Shown piece by piece: positions 37,504 through 52,501 of a stretch of DNA of 64,000 bases (position 1 is its first letter; each line of letters starts with the position of its first letter). The translations under genes were made by a program, and so were the position numbers. Origin of the DNA: Todiramphus chloris collaris. Its lineage: Eukaryota > Chordata > Aves > Coraciiformes > Alcedinidae. The stretch lies in the NCBI GenBank assembly GCA_025345505.1, contig JANVCC010000130.1:2819350-2883349 (forward strand), written 5' to 3'. The notes beneath the pieces are model-generated. The model had not been told where the DNA came from, did no database searches, and worked only from the letters and a program-made list of their open reading frames with translations.

Positions 37504-40500
37504 AAACCTCTCCCCGAGACAGCCTGTGGTGCATTTGGAGCCCCTCTCCCATATTCCAACCCCTGCGGAGGAGCAGCTCTGGACGAACAGAAACCCAACA
37601 AGGATTTTCGGAGGCTCGCTGGGTTTAGGATGATGGTTTCCCACCAGTTTGCAGGCTTTACATATTTCTGAGGTGACCAGCAGTGTGCTTCTCCTTTACC
37701 TCTCGGAATCACAAGGTGGTCCCTGGACAGCCTGAGAAGAGCACCCACGGTGAGGACTCAGCAGGCCCCGATGGCATGTTGATATCCAGAGTAGCTCAAG
37801 TCCATGTTAAGCATGGTAAAAGCAAATTGAATCTCCCCTCTCCTCCTTCCCATCCTCTGGTCCCTTCTGGCCTCTCCTGTGTTTGTGATTGCCCTGTATC
37901 AAAGGCTCACGCTTTGGGGGATGAGGAGCAAAGAAATATGAGAGGGTTGAAATCCTGGTGAAACCTGGTGCCCAAACAGCTGGACAACCCCAGCCCAGCA
38001 CTTCTTCAAAGCATGCTTCTCTGGGAGGCTTTTTGGTTCCCACTGGAGGCCTGAGAAGGTGGGGACCCTTGTGTCCATCCAACCTCAGCACTCACTGAAG
38101 AACGGTAAATGTGAGCCACTGAATATGGACAAGCCCAGAAGAAAGATGTGTCACCCAAACAACCCAAGCAACCAGATCTGCCTAGCAATGCTACTGATCC
38201 AAACAGCTTCCTCTTCTGTCTGTCCTGTTGTCTTCACCACCTTCAAGGAATGATTTCACATGAGGGTTGCAGGGATTTCTGCTGGGAAAAAAATATCTGC
38301 CTTGTGAACTCTCAGCATTTTTTTCATCATTAGAGGTCATTTATTTGATGACAGGACTATTGGATGTGCTTCCTCAAAGGTGTAAACTAGATCATTGCAC
38401 TTATCTCTTCTCATGTTAAAACTTTCTGCTTCTCTTGATTTTCCTTGTAAAAGCTCAAAGGGCCTGATTTTGGGTCTTCTGAGCCTCTGCAGCTTTGTTC
38501 AAAAATAGCTCTTAGATCCATTGAATTACAAGGACACAAAAGGCTTTGGGGCAAAAGATGGAGTGGAAAATGTGATAGCTGTTCTGTGATTAAAAAAGAA
38601 AACGAAAAACAAATAACAGAGATTGTTCTTTATACATAGAGGTTTTGGTGTATGGGAGTTTATTAATGCAATTTAAAACAAACCAATCCCAAATTGACTG
38701 ACAAGAGAAGTCTTCTAAGGAAAAAAAAAAAAAAAAAGACAGCTTATAAACCGTAAGAAACAAAATAATTTTTGGAAACATATTTTCCCTTAATTGGACA
38801 TGTATTTCTAGATGGAGTTATTTGTGTATGGAATCCAGCCGTATGGCTTTTGTTTGACAATGAAATGTTCAGTTCCTCAAAGTGTGAATGTCTTATGGAG
38901 AACCCCATCACTGCCTTAAAAAGGACTCCCGCCCTAGCAGGGCTTTGTCAGCAATGTCAGAGGATTCAGAATCAAGCTGTGTTGTAATCCCTAGTTGTAC
39001 GTTGTCACACAATGGTCTTTCAATGGTAGTGATGGCTTTGTGGGTTGTAGTTAGAGGCCCAAGGAGGGGGTGGACTCCCTCCCATGTGCTGGGTGCTGCA
39101 AAGGGCCAGTGTAGTGCAGGGTCTGTTGCTTTTACAGGCCTTGCAGGAAAGGTGAGTTGAGGTGGGTCTGGGCAAAGGCAAAAGAAGCAGCTGCCTTGAG
39201 CAGCAGTCTGCTGGATAGACATAAGGCAGCCCTGCTCCTGCAGCTGACCCCACTCTGCCAGGACCCTTGAGGCTAGCTTAGGATCCTAACAGCCTTTGGT
39301 ATGGGAAGTGATGACTGATGCTGGAAAGAGAAGCCACTGCCTCCAGTACTTTCTTTCCCCAGAATGACTGCAGGAGCACCTACCCCTAAGAGCTCTCTCC
39401 CAGCCCTCCATCTCCTTTTATATCCTTTCTCCCTAACTCTTCCCTTCCCACAGCAAAATAGACCTGTCCAAACTCCTTATCCCAAAGATGTTGAAACTCA
39501 CAAGACCAATGACATAGCTCTTCTAAAAGTCCAGTCCAGCCAGATCACAAGCCTCCCCCATACCCCTCCTCTGCTCTCATCTCGCTGCCATCAGTGGAAG
39601 TGGTGGGTGCTCAGCATCAGGCATGCCCACAGCTGTTTCACTTCCAGGTATCTCTTGGGATGGGTATTTATGCTCCGCTGTGCTCTTTTGTGAGAATTCC
39701 TAAGCCTCACAGTGTCTATCTCATCAATATTAACAGCCTAGTTTTGCAGGAGGTGCGTGGTATGTTCATACCATAAAGTTAAATCTCTGTCCCACTTCAG
39801 ACAAGACTTTCCCTCCTTTTGCTCCAAAAGTCTCGACTCCAAATGCACTGAATAACCACTGGGCAACACAGATATTTCTGTCACACTCCAGTCCAAGGCA
39901 TAAATTTCTGTTCTTCAAACATGTTTAATTTTGGACCCTCTAACCCCCCCCCCCCCCGTAGCATCCAAATTAAGCCTTCACAGAATGGCGACCAACAGCT
40001 CCAATTCCCAGGCATGCTCAAGCTTTGGAGAGATTCCAGTTCAGATCTTTGCAGCTCAGCGCCATTTCCAGCTACTGCATGTCACGTCTCCTTAGACCAA
40101 TATTTAGCAAAAGCCTTCTGCATTGAGCTTCCAAGATGTTGGCTGTCAACATGCAGACATGAAAACCAGCCTCTCACCTCCCTCCCCCTTCCTTCTTTCC
40201 TCCCTGCCTCTATATCATACTGCAGTCTCTTGGGCTCCTGCCATGTGGAGCTAATCCCATAAAGACAATCTAGATATCTCTGATGGATGAATATTGATCA
40301 CCTGTCTTCACAGGGACCCTCCACATGTAGCGTAATTTCCTGGTATATTCCCTCACTCCCTGACTCTGAACCCTTTAATTGCCAAGGCATCACATAGTGC
40401 TCCTAAAATCAACCTACCTTCTCTCTTCCTCTCTAGTAAACTAGACTATTTCTTTTTTACAAGAAATAAAAGCAGCCATGTGTCCTTCAAGGGAAAGATG

Positions 40501-43500
40501 TTTTCCTCTCCTCCTCCCTCCACCTACATGGCATGAATCTTAGGCTGTATTTCACAGGTTTGATTTGAAATAAGTTTCTTACGGCTGGCAGAATCTGCCT
40601 CCACGCCCTCTCTCCTTGTTCGGTGAGTGACACTAATCAGTGGTGTGGGAGGTAGGGACAATATCAAGCACCGAGGTGACTGATAAGCCTCACTCAGAAT
40701 GTAGATGTACCCCAATAGGTGTGTGACTGGATCTATCACTTGCTTTGTATCATTGCCCATCTCTGGCACAGTTCTTCATTGAAATGAATAGTTCACTGAG
40801 TGGAGAATAATAAACAAAGCAAGTTTTCCTCCAAAAAGCCCTATTCGGTGAAGGTTTTACAGTTTGATTTTTTTTCCTCTGTTAAATGAGAAAATGCCTC
40901 CATATTAATCACAAAATGTAATCGACGTGAAAAATCAGGCCCTGCTGGGCAAGGAAAGATACTTTGAATTATCTCAGCAGGAGAGCTGGCACTAATTTAC
41001 TGCTGTTGTTCTCCAAGTACTTCTGATGCAAAAGATGAATGGAGCTGAAGGTTTGTAACTTGACTTGTAACTGTGTGTAGGCTTTTTGAGTAGCATCAGC
41101 AGGGCAATGTAAATTGGCATGAGACCCTTGAAGCATGGTTAGAGTCAGCAATCTAGTCCTTTGTGACCTGCCCTCACACCTCATTTTCTTTTCTTTTTGA
41201 TCAGTTTTCCTTCCCTCCTCTGCACTACATTATTTTTATTTGCCACTCCAGAGACCTGGATGTAGAAATGTGCTGATGTTTCTTCTCTACAGTACCTTCG
41301 AAAGGGCTCAGTTTCATGCCTGCTCTAGTGTATTTCCATGGGTTTGCAGTGGGCCATTTTGTAAACAGAGATAATGCTGAAGGAAGCAGCCCCGGCTATG
41401 TTTATCGAAGACATGTGAAGGGTGATGTTGTTTCACACTGTGAGCAGGTTATGTCAGAGATACTTCCAAATCCTGTGACTTTTTCTACCCTGCTCTTTGA
41501 ATGGTACTGTAGGCTGCAATTGTACTAGAAAATTTAATGTAGGGTCTTTCTCTGGCAATGGAATTGAAAGGTCTGCATTCACTTCATGAAACTCATTACC
41601 CTCCAAACTCCTTAAAATCACAAACTACTTGAAAGGATTGTCTGGAAGGACCCCTCCTTGGTCCTGCTCAAAACTGACGGGGAATGTACGAACAATTGAA
41701 CGGAGTTGGTGATTCAGTTGTGGAGTCTGGGAATACCATTTAATTTATTAATACACTCATGGTCAAGATGTGTCTGGCCTTTGAGCATTTGATTTTGTAA
41801 ACCCTTTAACACCACTGCCACCTCTAAACCCTTTCCTCTGTCTTGGGGTAGGAGGTGATAGTGGACCAGAGAAGAAGGGAGATACAGGCAGCATAGGCCC
41901 TGCTAGAAGGGAGCAAAAAGCAGCAGCAGGTGGGAATCTCCCATACAGCATCTTCCTCTCTTCAGGGCAGAAGTTTATGTCACTCTTCACCTAGAAAGAG
42001 AATGCCAGAGACTGTAATTGCCCAAGCAGGACACCCTTCCAGATTTCTTGGTGACTTCTCTTTCTAGTCTTCCCCCTGCCTGAATGGGCATTTGCTGTTT
42101 CTGTGAGGAGGCAGGAGCTGGGAAGTTGTGCTCCCCAGGCTGAGGGGTCAAGACTTCTAGCCAAGGATGAGACCTCTACTTCCAAAAGATAAGTTTCCAC
42201 TTTAACCACTGTTCAGTTTCTCAAGTTTTCTGGTCAGATATGAAAGAACAAGTCTTTGAGATATTATTTTCCAGTGTCTAGTTAACACTCAGGATCAACA
42301 CCTCCAGCTTTTTAGGCTTGCATCAGATTATGTGCTGGTATGTGCTCAGCCTGGCAGCATGTTCACACAGCTAATTCGGAGGAACAGGCATTTATGGTAC
42401 CTTGCAAGAGCTGGTGCTTCCACATCAACCCAGCAAGTCATAGGCCATTGGTGCCCAACTACTGCTGCTGGCTTGATGCAAAACCTCCTCCCCAGGAACT
42501 GCTGATCAGTTAGTTAAAGGGAACATCTGACATAGTCATCTCCTTAGACATCTTTTTGTGCATCTGAGATTGCTTCACAGTCTTCTGTTTGCCTCAGAAT
42601 AACTTCTGCTTGAGTTGAAACTGAAGGCTTTTTTTCCTTCCTTTTCCTGTCCCCTCCTGAGAAAGAGAGTGAAGCCTGCAGACAGCCAGAGCCCAAGCAC
42701 AGGGGCACAGTGCTGTAATGCCTCTCCTGGGTCAGGGTGTCCATTTCCTGACTGCAACAGCCCTATCATGTCACACAAGCTCCTTTATAATGCGTCAAAC
42801 TTATCTTTAAAAATAGTCAGACTTCTTGTCTCTGGCCTCTGGAACAGAGGCAGAAAGCAAAACTTTTAAAACTATCTCAGAGAAACATTTCCTGTCCACA
42901 GGACAGACTTCAACCGATGACAGCTCTGTCTGCTTGATTTTTCCCAGTTCCAGCACACTTTCTTGTGCATTCTTTTCTCTGCCCCTTCCAGACTCCAGAA
43001 AGTAAATTGACTTTATCTGGTTTGGGGGGACCTGAAGATTGACTCTTGCTGCATCTTGGTCTGACCTTTTCCAATACACTCAGATGCTCTCCTCTGCCCT
43101 TCCAGGCAGTGCATCCCACCACAGAGCAGTTTCTGGCTAAATGCCCATATGCAGCTGGAGTCATGTCAAGGCAAGGGCCACGTTGACATTTCCTGTCACA
43201 GCAGACAACTGTTGGATTGGTTTTCATGCGTCAGGCCTTTGAGAGGTTGCTGCCTTGCTGGCATGGTGTCAAAGACCAGTGTGTCCCTGTGTGTCCCTAA
43301 AGTTACCCTGATACCTTGTTAGTGTGGTGCCAACATACTTTGATCCCGTTAAGGCTAGTGACCCCAAGCTCTCAGCTCAGCTGTGCTTTTCTGTAAGCAC
43401 CCCAGGATCAAGCTGTATGAATATGGCACAGTTTATTCAGTGAGCCCTGCATAACTGGCCTTGCATAGCACTGCAAAGCTTCCACAGTGCTCTGTTTTTG

Positions 43501-44012
43501 ACTTTTCACTTTTGAAGTTAAAGTAATTTTGGGTGGCTGTACACTTATTTCTGGGATGGTCTGTGGCTGCACCCCACAACGGACTTGTTGAAGCAGGCGA
43601 TGCATCTGTTGGAGCATACCACAAGTACCCTTTTAGGGTATTCCCTCAGGTTTCCTTTCTCTGCAGACCAAAACAGTGTGTCATGTCTGGTCTGGGACAC
43701 AAACAAGATAACACTGTGGCATGGAAATTCAGAAAGACTCCTGTAACCTAGACTTATTCTTTACAGTATATTTTCTAATGCTTTGCCTGGCATGGGAAGC
43801 CAAGGGAAGACCCTCAGTTCTGGTAGTCATTTGTCCTTCTCTGTGTTGTTGCTATGGCATGAAATCACGTCTGATGGCTTTGTGAGATGGGGCTCAACAT
43901 GTCACTGTGCGATGTGTATAAAAAGCCCTTGTCTCCTCAGACATCTCCCCAGCAGTGGCAGAAGGGAATAGACTCTAGAAACTACATCTGTGGGACTGGT
44001 AGCAGGCTTGAG
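37504..44012. other. Intergenic DNA, no gene recognised
   Basis: The first 180 bases after the pyrimidine tract are moderately GC-rich and may belong to the CpG island region. Beyond that there is an 18-base A-run near 38,719 and a 14-base C-run at 39,944. The remainder is mixed sequence with short open frames lacking motifs. Confidence 0.5.
39944..39957. repeat. Poly-C run (14)
   Basis: Fourteen consecutive C bases between ctctaa and gtagc. Homopolymers of this length are prone to sequencing length error. Confidence 0.9.
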
Positions 44013-44475
44013 CATAGAATCATCATAGAATCATAGAATCATTTTGTTTGGAAAAGACCTTCAAGATCATTAAGTCCAACCATTAACTTAACGCTGCCAA
44101 TCCCACCACTAAACCGTATCCCTCAGCACCTCTTCTATAAGACTTTTAAATACCTTCAGGGATGGTGACTCCACCACCTCCCTGGGCAGCCCATTCCAGT
44201 GCTTCTTATCTGGGAGACAGACCGACCCCCACCTGGCTACAACTTCCTTTCAGGCAGCAGTACAGAGTGAAGTCTTCCCTGAGCCTCCTTTTCTCCAAGG
44301 CTAAACAACCCCAGTTCCCTCAGCTGCTCGTCATAAAACTTGTTCTCTAGACTCTTCACCAGCCTCGTTTCCCTTCTTTGGACAAGATCTTCAGTGTCCT
44401 TCTTGTAGTGAGGGGCCCAAAACTGAAATCAATACTTGAGATGCAGACTCACCAGTGCTGAGTATGGGGACATAC
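44013..44475 (-). mobile_element. 5'-truncated CR1 LINE, antisense
   Basis: The plus strand starts with tandem catagaatcat copies (the CR1 3' terminal octamer repeat read antisense), then tttggaaaagaccttcaaga, ccaccacctccctgggcagc, aacaaccccagttccctcag and caccagtgctgagtatgggg. All are standard antisense CR1 segments. The lead sequence (accttcaagatcattaagtc) differs from the other two copies, so it belongs to another subfamily. Open frames are short and the copy is inactive. Confidence 0.9.
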
Positions 44476-47400
44476 GTGCAAGGTCATGGACTAAAAGCCA
44501 TCAAGCAGGCAGAAACAGGGCACTGCAGGGCAGAACTACATGCAGGTGGTGAGGACAGTCAGAGCACAAGGGCTGATGTGCAAAATGGGGAATACCTGTC
44601 AGTGTAGACACAGCTTAACAGAGCTGTTTTGTTTCCTCTTGATTCTGAATAAGCAAAAAAAAGAGGAAGGTTTCCCCTGAAGTTTAGTAGGGCCAGAAAT
44701 AGCAGGTGCTGTCTTTCCCTCTCTGGACTTTCTGTGAAAAGCTGGAAGGGAACAGAAAAGGTCAGGACCTTTCTAGAGAAGAATAGTGTCTGACACAAGA
44801 CGAATTTAGAGATAATTTTCCCACTCATTTTCTAACACTGTTCTTCCTCCTGCCTCAAACTCTTAGAGAACCCCACATACCTCTAGTCAAAAACAAACTG
44901 GCTTTTTTACCTTTTCTTGCTTCAGATTCTCCTTTAGTCAGTGAGGGAAAAGGTGGAGGAGGGGAACACAGTCTCAGAAAAACCCAGGTGGGGACACAGA
45001 TGACAGATTATATTTGTGCCTCCAGTGTTTCTTTTGCTTTAATTTCTGGTTGACAAAAAGATACCATGGGAAAAATGCAAAAACAACATTTCACTCTGGA
45101 ATACATTATTTTTTTTAAGAAAAAGCAAGCTTCTCTTTTTTTTTCTGATGTAAATGAGTGGGAAAGCAGAAAGACGTCTCAGACAGTTCTTGTTTTACTA
45201 AGAAAACCTTCACTACTCAAGCACCTCTCATGCAAAATCATTTATCTTTTCAGTTTTCTCTTTCAGTGGAAATTTGGTTCAGAACAATGTTTTTTCCTGA
45301 TAAATCTCAGTCCTTAAATGTTCCCTCTTCACACAACCAATCTGGATAAAGTTGAGAAAGTGCTGAAGTGAGCCTAAACTCATCTCATTTTCAAAAGTCA
45401 ATTCAGAGTCTGAAATGTCATGAAAAATGAGCAAAACTCAAGGCTCCTTTCTAATGAGGTGCTTTCAGGCATTTTCCTCTTTGGCAGAATTTTTGTCTGA
45501 AAAGAGAAAATGTGGTGGGGAAGATGTGTGAAGTCCCAAGAGGAAGGGATAGTAAACATCCCTAAGGCTCTCCCTTCCACCACTTCTTATGCAGCTGCTC
45601 ACTGTCTAGCACTGTAAAAATGTCCTGCTGCTGCTGGGTCCTCTCCATCAGGTGAGTTCTGTATCATCTGGGAGGGTTTTACCATCCATTCAAGGGCAAA
45701 CCTTTCTCCAACAATCATGCTGTGGAGGGAGGGGACAAAGTTTTAGGGTACTGCAAACTGTTCTGCCAAATCTTGTGGCAGAGGTATTCCATTCTGGGAG
45801 ATCAAGGCCAACTAACAGCTCTTCTGTGGGCTACAGCAGTACAAAGAGGCCACTGAGGAGACTCTCAGTCCTCTCCACTCTTTTTCACTGCTTTCAACTT
45901 TAAATTCTGAGTGGCTAAAAATGTCTTCTATTCCACCAGTTTGTATTTCAGAGGTGGGTAGACACCCTGCTCCTAGCAGTGTGTGACTCATTTCTCTCCC
46001 ATGATAACTATGGGAGGTCCTAATATGGCTTATGACCAGGAGAGGAGCAGATAACCAGCATCAGCTGGCCACTAAAGGAAAGGGCAGTCAGCAGACCTTT
46101 GCCATGACTTGGCAATGCCAGCATGGCTGCCTCACTTCCTCACCCTGCCCAGATTCAGGTTTCATGACAGCCATATGTAGGGCAGCTCTGTTGTCCATCA
46201 CAGGACATGGTTTGGATTTAGATCTGAACTACCATTCCCCATGGCCAGCTTGGGACTTGCACAACCACAGAACCACCAACACAGCACAAAGATGCTCTGT
46301 CTACCTAAGCGATCTCTCCTCTTCAAGACTGACAAGGAACGACTGCAAGGAACCAGTGCAAGAATAATAAAGAATGTACCCATTCTATGAGTGTTTTGGA
46401 AACAGTGCATCACCCTTTCATCTGCTTTCTCTGTTTCAGGAATCCATCTGAAGGAAGAGAACTACTAGATTGTACTAGGGCTTGGTGCTGCTACTTCCAC
46501 AATGTAGAAGTTACAAAGTCTCTACAGAAATACTTAGCTCTCAGATGTTAATCAGGAAACCAATGGATAAACATTGCATACAGCAGCTTCTCCTCACTTT
46601 AGGCTACAGATAGGACACTGGTAGGAAACAGGTAGATGGCCATCATAGGGTAAGACAGATGCTGTGATGTACAGGGTGGCTATAGCAGATGTGGTTAATG
46701 ACCAAGATTCTGCCCTGGCCTTTGCTTACATTGGGACTTTATATTTGTTGTGTATTTGTATATTATCTGGTGTAATTGGGTCCTGGTCTGTGGGCAGGGC
46801 TCCGTAATACAAATAAATACCCCCATGACTAATGACAGACCTTGTGTAACTGCCCCAAACTCAACAAAACTTGCAAAGGAGTCTGAGTCAGTGCCATTGT
46901 GTAAGGGATAATTTCTGCTTTGGCAGTGTTGTGGCCAGCTGGAATTGTTCTCTCTGATAATTGCCAATCTGGATTTCTCCCAGATGGCAGCATCTCATAA
47001 AGAGTATCTGAGAAGAGCTCCGGTCCACTCTCTAATAAGGCTCCACAAGAGAGCTGTTCATCCCTGTCACCCGTTGTTCATTGCCTCAGGCAAGACTCCT
47101 GTCAATTTGCAGAACAAGTTGTTGTCCTGTGGTTTTTTTTTTTTTTTAGTTTATTTTATTTGTTTTTAGAAACTTGTATTTAATACCTTGGCAATAATCT
47201 ACCCAGCAAGGAACAAACTGTTTTGTGACAGAAAAGATGAGACATTCTGCCCTGGACCAGCCAAAAGCAATGCCGCTGATCTTCCCTATGCCATCCTCTA
47301 ACCCCCCAGGTTGTGTTTAAGGCGTCTGTGTTTCCCGGAGGCACTCATTTCTCCAGCAGAGAGAGGGTGAAAGGAGAGGTTATGGTGTGCATCCACCCAA

Positions 47401-50400
47401 GAGTCCCTGACCAAAAACCTTTCTGCAGCACATTACTATTTAGCCCACAGGTATAGAGTGATTGAAGAGCAGGGGGTAGCCAGTGTGTAATTTTAATCCT
47501 GAGTCTCCTGGGACTTGCCAGATCAGCAGATGCTGGGAAAAAGACAGCAGGTAGTGCAGAAATCAGGGTTTATGCAAAATGTAATTGCTCTCCTGTGTAG
47601 CTGGAAAAGAAGCAGCTCAGCTCCTGATTGAGGTGATATTTGTTTCTGGTCTGCCTCTTCACCTTTTAACATGTTTATCCATCATTGCAATACCCAAGTG
47701 CCTGACAATCTAGAGGGTGTTTATCCTCTCAGCTCTCCTGTGAGGGCTATTGCCCCTCTCTCATGGATGGGAAACCAAGAGGCTGATTGATGTGGAGTAT
47801 GGAAGCTGGTGGGGCATTTCCTAGGGACTGTTACGTCTCTGACCTGAAGATTAAGACAGAAACCCATGGCACATAACACCCAGTTATTTTAGCAACTTCA
47901 ACTTATTTTAACTGAGAAGCTCCTTTGCTCTGATTTGCAAATGCATTGAGGACTACGTGTGATCTGTCGTGGTCCTGGTGCTGCTAGTGGGGTCTGAAAT
48001 GCAAGGTCCGGCTCCACTTCTGGGAGTGTGTTTCTTGTGCTTCTGTGTTACTTTGGTTCTCAATCTACCACAGAAAGACCACAAGTTTAGTAGAGTTGTG
48101 ACATTTTCCAGATAAGGTCTCAATGTGTGAAGCAATTGTTTCTTATAGTCAGAATTTACTTTATTTTCCCCCTCCCCTTATTCACCACAGCTGTAGAGGT
48201 CCTCTCTTATTTTTCTGTTTCTGAACTCCAAAATATGGACTCAAGATGCACTTCTAAAATCAGTCTATAATATTCAGTGCTCTCATAGTGTTCTATACTA
48301 ACTGCTGAAAGCCAAATGCTTGTGAGAGGATGCTCTTGAATAAATACAGTTCATCTGAAATCCCTCCTTCAAGAGCCTGGAGGGGAGGAATGGGCTGGAG
48401 AGGCGGAGTTTGCTTTCCTCTAGGTCAGAATGATGTGAGGACCTGTGTTCAAGTCAGATTTTTTTTTTTATTATTTGTATTCATTTACGCTGCTACAAGA
48501 TGTCCTGAAACACAATGATCTCACCCCTCCTTGTCTTCATGTTTAATCTAAACTAATCTTAGTTATCCATCCCAATCAAAGCACAGGACACGTCTGCATA
48601 AATCATTTATCAAATACTTCTGAACAATAAACAAATGCACAAGAAACTATTTGCGGACAATTCACAGAAGGAGCTGCTGCAAACAGTCCAGGGATCTTTG
48701 TGCCAATGTTCTAAAAAGCAGGGTCTGATGTAAGAAGTCCTGTCTCTATTGTTAGTGATCTGTTTGGATGGAACCAGTGAACTACCAAACCTCCACTTTG
48801 GGGCTTGGGAGCATGCAGCAGGGATAGGCAGTCTGAGGAAATGTCTTTGAAGCAGATGCAGGGTCAGGTTCCATCACAGAAACAAGTGTAGGGGCTCAAA
48901 ATAACCTAGTGGCTCAGCCAATCTAGCCCACTCACAACACCAAGTTACCCCCATTAGCTATGTGGAATTCTATCTTTTTCCCAGTGATTTCCTCATGGGA
49001 CTTTGATGACATCCCTTAGAAAAATTTCTGGTAGATTCCACTGCACTAAAATCTGCCCTGTTCTTTTGCCTACGGTTTTCTTCTTAATGCTCTTGTTCCC
49101 ACTGGGACATCTCACTGTCCAACTTAAATAAAGCGCTGTCTCAGTTGTCATCTCTACTTTTCAAACACATCTAGGGGTTTTCAGCCAGCCTCTCTCAGAC
49201 ACTGTTTACCTACATGGCACAAAACTACCCCTTTCAGGGTTTTCTCAAGGCTTACTCAAGTCAATCCCTCTAAGCTTATAAAGTGTTTTTTCTTGATAGG
49301 TCTTGGCAGCTTTCCAAACTGTCAATAACTTTCTAGGAACATGATGTCTGGGACTGAGGGTGGTTCTGCATGCTATGGATGGCCAACGATGGTAGGGACA
49401 AGGAAAGGTCTTTGGCTGATGTTGTCATGAGAGCAAAAGGAAATGTTTTTCTGGGAAGTCTCAGGCTCTGACGGTACCAGGTGGCAGTCTGTAAAGACAC
49501 AGGGAAGAGAGAAGCTGGGCAGGGCTCACAGCTAGCTCTAGACAAACCTGAGTACACAACTTGGGTTTATAGCGGTTTGCAATGTGTATTCCCCATGTCA
49601 GGTCCTGTGCCAGGAGCAATGCTTGAGTGTATAATTACAACATGGGAATTACTTTCTTACCTGTGATAGCGTATCCGTCCCACAGCTTTACCAGTTACAT
49701 TGAGCGGTCTATGAGGTGTGTCTGGATGGTGGTCTTTGTTTCTCCATGCGATAGAAACTGAAGGGAGGAGAACTTCCCATGATGACTCAGAGGTGAAAGA
49801 TCTAGGGCAGAGCCACTGCTGCTCATCTCCCCCCCTGTAAATTCTCTGCTCTTTCTGAGTGCAGAGAAAAGGCTGTTGCTATAGAAACCAGTGAGGAAAA
49901 TGTACATTATATCACGTTTTGTTTTTTTTTTTCCAAGGATACTCTTTAATCTGAGCCTGTCATTTTACAGAAACAACAATGCTAATAAAACCTTAAGAGT
50001 AATAGTGATTTCAAATCTAATAAAATAATCAACACTTACTTCAAAAACCTTCTACCCTAGCCAAGACACTAGGACAGGTCTAGCAAGGCAGCCCAGAACA
50101 TGATGCATGACAGGAGGGTAAATCTAAGGCAGCAAAATGTGTAATAAGAGGTAGGGGGAGGGCCCTACACAGCAGTAAGTGGCAGTTAACATTTGAGGAA
50201 GGACAAAAAAACTAAATAAAATCTCTTAAGATTTGACTTGAGTGTAGAGAATAATGAAATAAAGATGAAAGATACATTTTGTAACATACACTCTAGCCTA
50301 TCTTTTCTTTATCTACCCAACCCCCTGCTGCCATCTTACCTTTGTGAGCCCCCTTATGAAGCTCTTTTCTCTTCTGCTGCCCTTTTAAAAATTATCTTAC

Positions 50401-52463
50401 CATTTCCTACTTGCCTTTGTGATAATAACAAGCCCATTGACCTCTCAGACAATCAGACCTATTGCACCCTGGGGTTTCAAGGAGACAATGCTCTTTGAGG
50501 ATGTACCATAAAAGTCTCTCTAGCATCAGGCTGGCCTGGTGGCATCAATACTCCTGGGGATCTTTCAGAACAGAAGCTTAATTCAGTCCTCTGCATGTCA
50601 AAACAGGCTTTCACTCTACCCTTCCAACCCTCAATTTGTTTTTTCTTAATTCACCATGAGCACTCTTTCCTTCCTGATTTGTACTGACCCTGTAGCTTAA
50701 TTAGATTTTTTTCATTATTTATAGTAGCTCCTATAATGTGTTGACTTCTAATTTCTTCAGGACAAGGGCTTTCTTGCTGTGTAGAGCAATGCAGAAAATA
50801 AATCTCAGTCTTGTCTTGTTCCGGGACTGTGATTGACCCTCAGTTAGGTATATGTCTCTGCTCATTGTCCTGAAAGTAAGTACATGAAAAAACTCATCAA
50901 GGCTTTGTATCATTAATGCTAGGTTTTTTTATACTGCAGTGTTGGACAAGGTAGCTATTGGAATAAAGCAACTTAATTAGTCTAGGTAAGACCAAGCAAG
51001 GGTACACCTGCTCGCAGCATCTTTGCTGGATGGATCCCTTCCTCAAGACTTGCCCTTAGTCCTGTGCGCTTTCATGACTTCCTGCATTACAGTAATTGCT
51101 GTGCAGGTCCCTTGAATCCCAAAGTGAGGAAATAACCTGTTGTATCTCTTTCCAATTCCTCCATGGTCTGACTGTAGGTCTGGTCTTTGCTTCTTTCAGG
51201 GTCTGGCAGTTTCTGCATGCACATAATAGCGTTTCCCACGAAGCCATTCCCTGCTCGTGTCTTGCAGCCAGACATGTTCAGTGATTAGCAGGGAAGAAAC
51301 GATTCGCCTTCCCTCTTCCTGCCTTCCCTTATGCCTGCTGTGCAGACAGGTAGCCTTGTGCTCTGGTTTCCAGTCCCAGCCCTTTCCACAGAACGTAACG
51401 GCTGTTGAGTGTGAATAAACAACTAATACACATACTGTCTCGTTTAGGGGCTATAAGCACTTTTAGAGCCCTAAGAATATATGGATATTAATAGAATGAC
51501 TGTAATGATATCATGAAAGCAAAAAAATGAATGTCCTCAGGAGCATGATAATCTAACTTCAAAGGCAATTACTGTCAGTAACAAAATACAGAGAGAAGAC
51601 AAGGATTACTTTAATAAGATTACCTGCTTGCTGCCATTTGTTTCTGTGTGTGTCTGTAATGCTGCTTCACCTTCAATCCCAGCCAGTTTCTCAGATGATT
51701 CTCACCCTGAGCACTGGCAGGCCAAGCTGACCTGTGAAGTTGGGACTTATCAGCCTTCCTGTAGGATCCAGTATATCTCTGTGAGCACCTGCTCCTTGGT
51801 CTTCAGCTTCCCCTACTCTAGTGCCCTTGTCACTACAACATTGTTTTTCTATGCCCTGTGGCTTCATGTGCATGGTGGAAAAGGCACGAGTGGGAGGACA
51901 TAGAAGGGTAAGGAAAGTTGGTGTCTTTGTGGAAATGGAAGGACAGTAAGGAAAATAATTGTAAGAAGGTCAGTGTTGTAAGACAAAGGCAGAGACTTGA
52001 ATATGAAGGCTCTTTAAAAATTCTGCGTTATCCAGCAGGCTAGAGAGAGCAGATGTAGGCTCAGTAAGGTGGCACATGGTCTGTAGTGCAAGGAGATCTC
52101 CTTTAGCTTCCTGGACCCCCTTAACCCAACCAATGGCCAGTGCTCATGACCTTCTCACTCCACCTTCAACCTCCCCATGCCCTGTGGCACATGAGTTCCA
52201 GAGCTTAGTCACTGGTACACTCAGCAGCCATGCACTTGGGTGAAAAGTCTATAGAGAGGTGAACACACACTCAGGAGGACCAAGACACATACAATGGAGA
52301 GGTGCAGATGGTAAGATGTCTCTGCAGAGACTACATCAAATCACACCAGGGCTGAACATGCCAGCTCTGTTCATGAAGGATAGAGTTGTACTCCTGTGTT
52401 GGAGGCAGCATGGTTAAGAGTAACTGCTTCTGATTGTGAGGATATCTGTATATGTAGGTTAAT

Positions 52464-52501
<38 letters not shown>

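Noticed and set aside
36438-37671. Long open frames of 264-343 residues on both strands across the gap
   Set aside because: They consist of translated TTTCC/TTCCC repeat and N bases. Any five-base pyrimidine repeat stays open in several frames, so length carries no coding signal.
42807-42816. Exact MEF2-type site TTAAAAATAG
   Set aside because: It stands alone without an adjacent E-box or promoter, far from MB, and a ten-base AT-rich match is expected by chance.
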